Positions 59,908-64,000 of a stretch of 64,000 nt of DNA are shown piece after piece. The notes under the pieces are model-generated. The model was not told where the DNA came from and did not search any database. It saw only the letters and a list, made by a program, of their open reading frames with translations. The stretch spans positions 1 through 64,000 of the forward strand of contig CAYQBN010000005.1 of NCBI GenBank assembly GCA_964415795.1, written 5' to 3'. Origin of the DNA: CALITV01 sp964415795 (GTDB lineage Bacteria > UBP6 > UBA1177 > JAKLFG01). Both the position numbers and the translations under genes were made by a program. Every line of letters starts with the position of its first letter. The first letter of the stretch is position 1.

Positions 59908-60357
59908 TCACAACAGGAAGTCGAGGATTGCTGAAGCCGTTGAGAAAATGAAGGAGTCGTCAAGATAAGGTTTTATTTCAGCAAGTATCTTCTTCGACCA
60001 GAGAAAACGGACGATGTAGGCGGCGAAGACCATGAGGAGCGTCGCCTTCACGAAACCGGCGACGATGCCGACCCCTTTGTTGATGCTTCCCACCGTCCCC
60101 TCGCGCGACTCCACGAGCCCCTTCATGAGCCAGATGGTGAACCACGACGCCGCGATATAAACCGCGATGAAAGCGACGATGAAGGCGCCGTTCGCCGCGA
60201 CGCCGAACATCAGGAAGAACTCGCGCACTGATGGCAGGAGGAAGAGCACCATGATCGCCACCATCACTATCACCTTGATGATCTCGCGGAATCCGCCCGC
60301 GAGATAGCCTGCGAGCATTGCCGTAAGAAACACAAGTGTACAAATGAGATCAACCAC
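59908..60357 (-). CDS. cvpA: CvpA family membrane protein
   Basis: The 149-residue protein has four hydrophobic helices and the CvpA layout: an N-terminal LICTLVFLTAMLAGYLAGGF segment with a small-residue turn, then a helix with a conserved SINKGVGIVAGFVKA region. CvpA is needed for colicin V production and envelope homeostasis in E. coli; its molecular role is unsettled. The start is GTG behind AGGGGAAAG. It lies after the rplQ terminator and 10 bases before aroC. Confidence 0.85.
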   Translation of the reverse strand: MVDLICTLVFLTAMLAGYLAGGFREIIKVIVMVAIMVLFLLPSVREFFLMFGVAANGAFIVAFIAVYIAASWFTIWLMKGLVESREGTVGSINKGVGIVAGFVKATLLMVFAAYIVRFLWSKKILAEIKPYLDDSFIFSTASAILDFLL

Positions 60358-60371
60358 GAGTCTTTCCCCTG

Positions 60372-60401
60372 AAAAATACGGGGGACCGTCGCCGATCCCC
60401 C
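60372..60401 (-). terminator. Rho-independent terminator after rplQ
   Basis: On the minus strand GGGGGA (60401-60396), a 10-base loop and TCCCCC (60385-60380) are followed closely by TATTTTT. It closes the ribosomal protein operon before cvpA. Confidence 0.7.
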
Positions 60402-60429
60402 GCCAAAATACCGGTTACGATATAAGTGC

Positions 60430-60993
60430 TCATTCGTCCTTCTTCTTCGTCGCCTTCTTTTTAGTCTTAGTCGAAGAAACCTCTTCCTTTTTCTTTTCCT
60501 CTTTTTTTATTTTAGGTTCCTTTGACGATGTCTCCTTCTTAGTCGACGACGCTTTAGCGGACGAAGATTTTTTTGCCTTAACCGGTTTTTTCTCTTCGGC
60601 CGGCGCTTCATCGAGAGGCTTACCAGTGATCACCTCGGAGAGGTACTCGATGATCGCCGTCGGCGCCGCATCGCCACGCCGGAAACCGAGCTTTATCAGT
60701 CGGGTATATCCGCCCTTACGCCCCTCAAACTTCGGGGCAATCTCGTCCATTAGCTTAGGAATAAGCGTTTCTCGCTCCGCTTTGATGTACTTGGTAAGCT
60801 GTACATATGCCGCGTGGGTACGCCGCTTGGCTATGGTGACGACACGGTCCGCAAGCCGCCGTAGTTCCTTAGCGCGAGCGACCGTAGTCGTGATACGACC
60901 GTGTTTAATGAGCGAATGCAAAAGACTGGTGAGCAACGCCTCACGCTGATCGGTCGGGCGACTCAGCCGCCGGTTGTCCTTCCTATGTCTCAT
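60430..60993 (-). CDS. rplQ: 50S ribosomal protein L17 with long charged C-terminal extension
   Basis: This large-subunit protein has a normal L17 core in residues 1-125: MRHRKDNRRLSRPTDQREAL, RRLADRVVTIAKR and GGYTRLIKLGFRRGDAAP. An extra about 60-residue tail is almost only Lys, Glu, Ser, Thr and Ala, so total length is 187 against the usual about 120-130. Such tails are probably disordered and RNA-binding. GGAGG precedes the ATG. Last gene of the ribosomal/rpoA operon. Confidence 0.96.
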   Translation of the reverse strand: MRHRKDNRRLSRPTDQREALLTSLLHSLIKHGRITTTVARAKELRRLADRVVTIAKRRTHAAYVQLTKYIKAERETLIPKLMDEIAPKFEGRKGGYTRLIKLGFRRGDAAPTAIIEYLSEVITGKPLDEAPAEEKKPVKAKKSSSAKASSTKKETSSKEPKIKKEEKKKEEVSSTKTKKKATKKKDE

Positions 60994-61002
60994 AAGCGCC
61001 TC

Positions 61003-62025
61003 CTACTTGCCTTCCTTTTCCCGTTTCTTTTCCAGCTGTTCAATGATCCGTTGATCGGGGAAATTGGGCAGTTCCATGTTGAAATGAAGCCCCATATTAA
61101 GCAGTATCAGTTTTATCTCGTTAAGTGACTTTCGACCGAAATTCTTGGTCTTGAGCATCTCGGCCTCGGTCTTTTTGACAAGGTCGCCGACATAGCGAAT
61201 ACCTGCGTTCTTAAGACAGTTATAAGCGCGCACCGAGAGATCAAGATCGTCGATCGTCTTGTAAAGGTTCCAGTTGACCTCCTCGGTTCCTTCGCTTCCG
61301 CGGGCCTCGTCGTGCTCCTCGACGGTGAAATTGATGAGAAATCTGGTGTGCTCGCGAAGGATCATCGCCGCATAAGCGAGAGCATCACGGGCCGTTACCG
61401 AACCATCAGTTTCGATCTCCATCGTGAGCTTATCGTAGTTGAAACTATTTTTGACGCGAGCACCGGTGATAGCGTAGTTGACACGGGTGACCGGCGAAAA
61501 GAACGAATCAAGCGGGATAAAACCTTCGCTGTAGAGAGAGGGGTCATGATCTTCCGACGCGACATAACCGCGCCCCGACATAACGAGCAATTCCATCTCT
61601 ATATCGGCACTGTTGTCCATTTCGAAAAGGTATAGATCTTTGTTGAGTATCTTGAGAGCGGCAGTCTCAGGAATGTCGCCGGCGGTCACTTTTCCCTTAC
61701 CTTTACGCTTGAGAACGAGATGATGCATCTTGTCCTCGTGAGCAAGGAAACGAATCTGCTTGAGGTTAAGAAAGATGTTGACGACATCTTCCTTAATGCC
61801 GGAGATGGTTGAAAACTCATGCTCAACCCCGCGAATCTTCACCGCCACAATGGCGGAACCGCGGATTGAGGAAAGAAGAATGCGGCGCAGGGCATTTCCA
61901 AGGGTCATTCCATAACCCTTCATGAGCGGCTCGCATACGAATTTTCCGTAGGTGCCGTTCTCGTTCTGCTCTACCACTCGCACTTCTTTCGGCATGATAA
62001 GCGTTGTCCAATTCGAGCGATACAT
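61003..62025 (-). CDS. rpoA: RNA polymerase subunit alpha
   Basis: The alpha dimer nucleates RNA polymerase assembly and its CTD contacts UP elements and activators. The 340-residue protein has the NTD motifs GMTLGNALRRILLSSIRGSA and the CTD (about 255-330) with ELDLSVRAYNCLKNAGI-type segment and KNFGRKSLNEIKL. The ATG at 62025 with GAGG upstream is preferred to a GTG at 62034. Located between rpsD and rplQ, as in most bacteria. Confidence 0.97.
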   Translation of the reverse strand: MYRSNWTTLIMPKEVRVVEQNENGTYGKFVCEPLMKGYGMTLGNALRRILLSSIRGSAIVAVKIRGVEHEFSTISGIKEDVVNIFLNLKQIRFLAHEDKMHHLVLKRKGKGKVTAGDIPETAALKILNKDLYLFEMDNSADIEMELLVMSGRGYVASEDHDPSLYSEGFIPLDSFFSPVTRVNYAITGARVKNSFNYDKLTMEIETDGSVTARDALAYAAMILREHTRFLINFTVEEHDEARGSEGTEEVNWNLYKTIDDLDLSVRAYNCLKNAGIRYVGDLVKKTEAEMLKTKNFGRKSLNEIKLILLNMGLHFNMELPNFPDQRIIEQLEKKREKEGK

Positions 62026-62042
62026 CCCTCGCACCTCGCAGT

Positions 62043-62672
62043 TTACTTGGAATAAAGTTCGACGATGAGGCTTTCCTTGATGTCTGGCGGAACATCGGCT
62101 CGCTCGGGCTCACGGAGAACGACTCCCTTAAAGGCTTCCTTATCGAGTTGAAGCCATGTCGGGATCGGTGCTCGCTCGCCGGCATGTTCGAGCGCGGTTT
62201 TGAAAACCATGCTGGAGCGGCTTTTTTCTCGTATAGCGATGACATCTCCTCTTTTTACGATATAAGAAGGCACATTAACCGTTCGTCCATTGACCGTAAA
62301 ATGACGGTGATTCACCAAATGACGCGCCTGCATACGGCTTGTCGCCATACCGAGGCGATAGACGACATTGTCAAGCCGGCGTTCGAGCAGGCTGAGCAGG
62401 TTTTCGCCCGTTGCTCCTTTCATTTTTGAAGCACGGACATAAAAGAGCCTGAATTGGTTTTCCAGCAGGCCATACATGAACTTGACCTTCTGTTTCTCAC
62501 GCAACTGGACCCGGTAATCGGTGATGCGTTTGCGCTCCTTACCATGTTGACCAGGACCGTACGGACGGCGGTCGAACGCGCATTTGTCAGAATGGCACCG
62601 TTCTCCCTTGAGGAAGAGTTTCACTCCTTCCTTACGACAAACGCGACAACTACTTTCCTTGTACTTCGCCAA
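62043..62672 (-). CDS. rpsD: 30S ribosomal protein S4 (zinc-type), TTG start
   Basis: S4 is a primary 16S rRNA binder and, in E. coli, translational repressor of its operon. The 209-residue protein has an N-terminal four-cysteine zinc site (CRVC at 9-12, then C26 and C31), and the S4 RNA-binding domain RRLDNVVYRLGMATSRMQAR. The start is TTG at 62672, 5 bases after a strong GGAGG; no ATG fits because the family begins MAKYK-like. Confidence 0.96.
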   Translation of the reverse strand: MAKYKESSCRVCRKEGVKLFLKGERCHSDKCAFDRRPYGPGQHGKERKRITDYRVQLREKQKVKFMYGLLENQFRLFYVRASKMKGATGENLLSLLERRLDNVVYRLGMATSRMQARHLVNHRHFTVNGRTVNVPSYIVKRGDVIAIREKSRSSMVFKTALEHAGERAPIPTWLQLDKEAFKGVVLREPERADVPPDIKESLIVELYSK

Positions 62673-62717
62673 AGCTTCCTCCTTTTTTAGGCCAAAAGTT
62701 TACGCTTGCGATTCGTA

Positions 62718-63098
62718 TTACACCCTTCTGCGCTTCGCAGGACGGCATCCGTTATGAGGCACCGGCGTAATATCGCGAAGCAACATGATGTTATATCCCG
62801 CGTTTCCCAACCCGCGAATTGCCGCTTCGCGACCGTTACCCGGACCTTTGACATAGACGCTCAAAGAACGAAGGCCATACTCTTTTGCCTTCTTCCCGGC
62901 ATCCTCGGCCGCCGTTTGTGCTGCATACGGAGTACTTTTCTTCGATCCGCGGAACCCTTTAAGACCAGCGCTCGACCAAGCAAGCACATTGCCGCTCACA
63001 TCAGTTATCGTGACAATCGTATTGTTGAACGAGCACTGAATATAGGCCAACCCCGTTTGTATATTCTTTCTAACCTTTTTTTTCTTCTGTTCGGCCAT
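62718..63098 (-). CDS. rpsK: 30S ribosomal protein S11
   Basis: This protein lines the mRNA exit/platform of the small subunit. The 126-residue protein has AYIQCSFNNTIVTITDVSGN, TPYAAQTAAEDAGKKAKEYG and the C-terminal NGCRPAKRRRV, all conserved. The ATG follows AGGAGAAAG. It lies between rpsM and rpsD in the standard alpha operon order. Confidence 0.98.
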   Translation of the reverse strand: MAEQKKKKVRKNIQTGLAYIQCSFNNTIVTITDVSGNVLAWSSAGLKGFRGSKKSTPYAAQTAAEDAGKKAKEYGLRSLSVYVKGPGNGREAAIRGLGNAGYNIMLLRDITPVPHNGCRPAKRRRV

Positions 63099-63110
63099 GG
63101 CTTTCTCCTA

Positions 63111-63476
63111 CTACTTCTTTTTCATCATGTTGCGACGGGGTCCCTTGCGCGTGCGGGCATTGGTATGCGTTCGCTGCCCACGCACAGGAAGCCCTTTGCG
63201 GTGACGGAGACCACGGTAATTACCGAGGTCCATGAGCCGCTTTATGTTCATGATCGTCTCTTTGCGAAGATCGCCTTCTATGGTGTAATTCTTTTCAATA
63301 ACATCGCGTATCTTCGCCGCCTGCGCTTCGCTGATGTTGTCAGTTTTCTCGTTGATGTCAACGCCTGCCTGTTCAAGAATAGCCCGCGCACTTGACTTCC
63401 CGATCCCATAGATGTAGGTCAAGGCGATTTCCATCCGTTTTTTCCTAGGAAGATCCACGCCCGCGATACGAACCAA
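63111..63476 (-). CDS. rpsM: 30S ribosomal protein S13, TTG start
   Basis: The small-subunit head protein at the inter-subunit bridge, 121 residues. It has RIAGVDLPRKKRMEIALTYI, GIGKSSARAILEQAGVD and the basic tail RGQRTHTNARTRKGP. The start codon is TTG at 63476, 6 bases after GGAGG. In E. coli rpsM also starts with a non-ATG codon and its start is repressed by S4, so the weak start may be kept for control. Confidence 0.96.
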   Translation of the reverse strand: MVRIAGVDLPRKKRMEIALTYIYGIGKSSARAILEQAGVDINEKTDNISEAQAAKIRDVIEKNYTIEGDLRKETIMNIKRLMDLGNYRGLRHRKGLPVRGQRTHTNARTRKGPRRNMMKKK

Positions 63477-63503
63477 GACACACCTCCTATTTACACTACT
63501 CCA

Positions 63504-63617
63504 TTATCCTTGTCTTTGCTTGTGCTTGGGGTTTTCGCAAATGACTCGCAATACCCCTTTTCTCTTGATGATCTTACATTTCGAACAGATTTTCTTGACC
63601 GAAGATCTGACTTTCAT
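63504..63617 (-). CDS. rpmJ: 50S ribosomal protein L36
   Basis: A tiny large-subunit protein of 37 residues: MKVRSSVKKICSKCKIIKRK followed by GVLRVICENPKHKQRQG. The four zinc ligands (C11, C14, C27, H32) are all present. GAGAGG stands upstream of the ATG at 63617. It lies between infA and rpsM, the standard place. Confidence 0.97.
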   Translation of the reverse strand: MKVRSSVKKICSKCKIIKRKGVLRVICENPKHKQRQG

Positions 63618-63621
63618 GTGC

Positions 63622-63858
63622 TTACCTCTCTTCCGCAGAAGTCTTCATGCGATGAATAATCCTGCCCCGCGTAAGGTCATAAGGCGAAAGCTCGACCTGC
63701 ACGCGGTCGCCCGGAAGGATCTTGATAAAGTACTTTCTCATCTTCCCGGAAACATGCGCCAACACCTGATGCTTATTTTCGAGCTCGACCTTAAACATCG
63801 CGTTGGGCAACGCATCCACGATGGTTCCTTCCAAAATGATGCCTTCCTCTTTCGCCAT
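63622..63858 (-). CDS. infA: Translation initiation factor IF-1
   Basis: This OB-fold factor fills the A site during initiation. The 78-residue protein has EGTIVDALPNAMFKVELENK, GKMRKYFIKILPGDRVQVEL and DLTRGRIIHRMK, as in all IF-1. It ends 4 bases before the rpmJ ATG. It starts 6 bases after the stop of the partial upstream gene. Confidence 0.97.
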   Translation of the reverse strand: MAKEEGIILEGTIVDALPNAMFKVELENKHQVLAHVSGKMRKYFIKILPGDRVQVELSPYDLTRGRIIHRMKTSAEER

Positions 63859-63864
63859 GTTTCC

Positions 63865-64000
63865 TCAGTTTCCTTTTTTTCTTTCTATATCGGCGAACAG
63901 TTTTTCCTTCACTAATTCTTCAAAAATCACATCGGCCGCACGGGCACCGTCTACTTTCAAAAAACGGCCCTTTTCCTCGGACGCAATTCGTTCGATCATC
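63865..64000 (-). CDS. C-terminal fragment, possibly adenylate kinase, cut by the right edge
   Basis: The last 44 codons of a gene that enters from the right edge on the minus strand. They read SEEKGRFLKVDGARAADVIF followed by a Lys/Glu-rich end. A G-x-x-x-x-V-D-G-x-x-x-x-x-x-V-F-x-E-L arrangement matches the C-terminus of adenylate kinase, and adk is often found just before infA. A methionine aminopeptidase, the other common neighbour, does not end this way. The fragment is too short for certainty. Confidence 0.5.
   Translation of the reverse strand, partial: MIERIASEEKGRFLKVDGARAADVIFEELVKEKLFADIERKKGN

Noticed and set aside
1..64000. Mobile elements, phage genes, CRISPR arrays, toxin-antitoxin pairs
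   Set aside because: None found: no transposase or integrase motifs, no regularly spaced repeats other than the coding repeat at 30383, and only one tRNA, with no att-like duplication beside it.

Overview
The window is a stretch of ordinary chromosome from a Gram-negative bacterium of moderately high GC content. Coding density is high, there are many 1-11 bp gene overlaps, and the lipoproteins have clear lipoboxes. Several traits point to a deltaproteobacterial-type lineage (Myxococcota, Desulfobacterota or a relative): two unequal F0 b subunits, F1 and F0 ATP synthase genes in two clusters, an AgmX/PglI-type TonB-like protein, Cys-rich tandem repeats on acidic lipoprotein tethers, and a HEAT-like protein of a type I associate with those phyla. 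This placement is inference. No insertion sequence, phage, CRISPR array or integration site was seen. A 10-N assembly gap lies inside argS.

Left part (1-13.5 kb): a bifunctional formiminotransferase-cyclodeaminase gene runs off the left edge. Divergent from it is a four-gene cluster of small exported or lipoproteins. Next come the ATP synthase genes b-b'-delta-alpha-gamma-beta-epsilon. About 2 kb of small membrane proteins and a TerC-family protein follow, and then the second ATP synthase cluster (AtpZ-like, a, c).

Central part (13-44 kb): this holds housekeeping operons. They are cupin-yhaM-gap-DUF2062, pyrF-rlmB-rnc-dnaX-membrane glycosyltransferase, prs-purC-pncC, and a divergent YchF-like GTPase with a rhomboid protease. 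A hybrid histidine kinase converges with an MFS transporter. Two large lipoproteins follow: one with four exactly periodic six-cysteine repeats, the other an acidic tether with a probable beta-propeller. Then come pgpA-acyP, pepF-CDF transporter, a DUF4015 protein, and a tightly overlapped operon of an RsmB-like methyltransferase, a DUF401 permease, a subtilase and a B12-type radical SAM protein.

Right part (44-64 kb): purB is translationally coupled to a c-di-GMP phosphodiesterase with a decayed GGDEF site. An immediately following large propeller-type diguanylate cyclase has an intact GGEEF and I-site. Then coaX, a HEAT-like protein and xseA form one operon, followed by an aminotransferase, an ECF sigma / putative anti-sigma / Spy-like stress module, argS, tRNA-Phe and cvpA-aroC. 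The end of the ribosomal protein supercluster (adk?-infA-rpmJ-rpsM-rpsK-rpsD-rpoA-rplQ) closes the window.

Two genome-scale habits stand out. Three of the six convergent gene pairs end inside one shared CTAG tetranucleotide. Many candidate sigma-70 promoters carry TTGCTT or TTGCCT rather than TTGACA at -35, with a 16-17 bp spacer.
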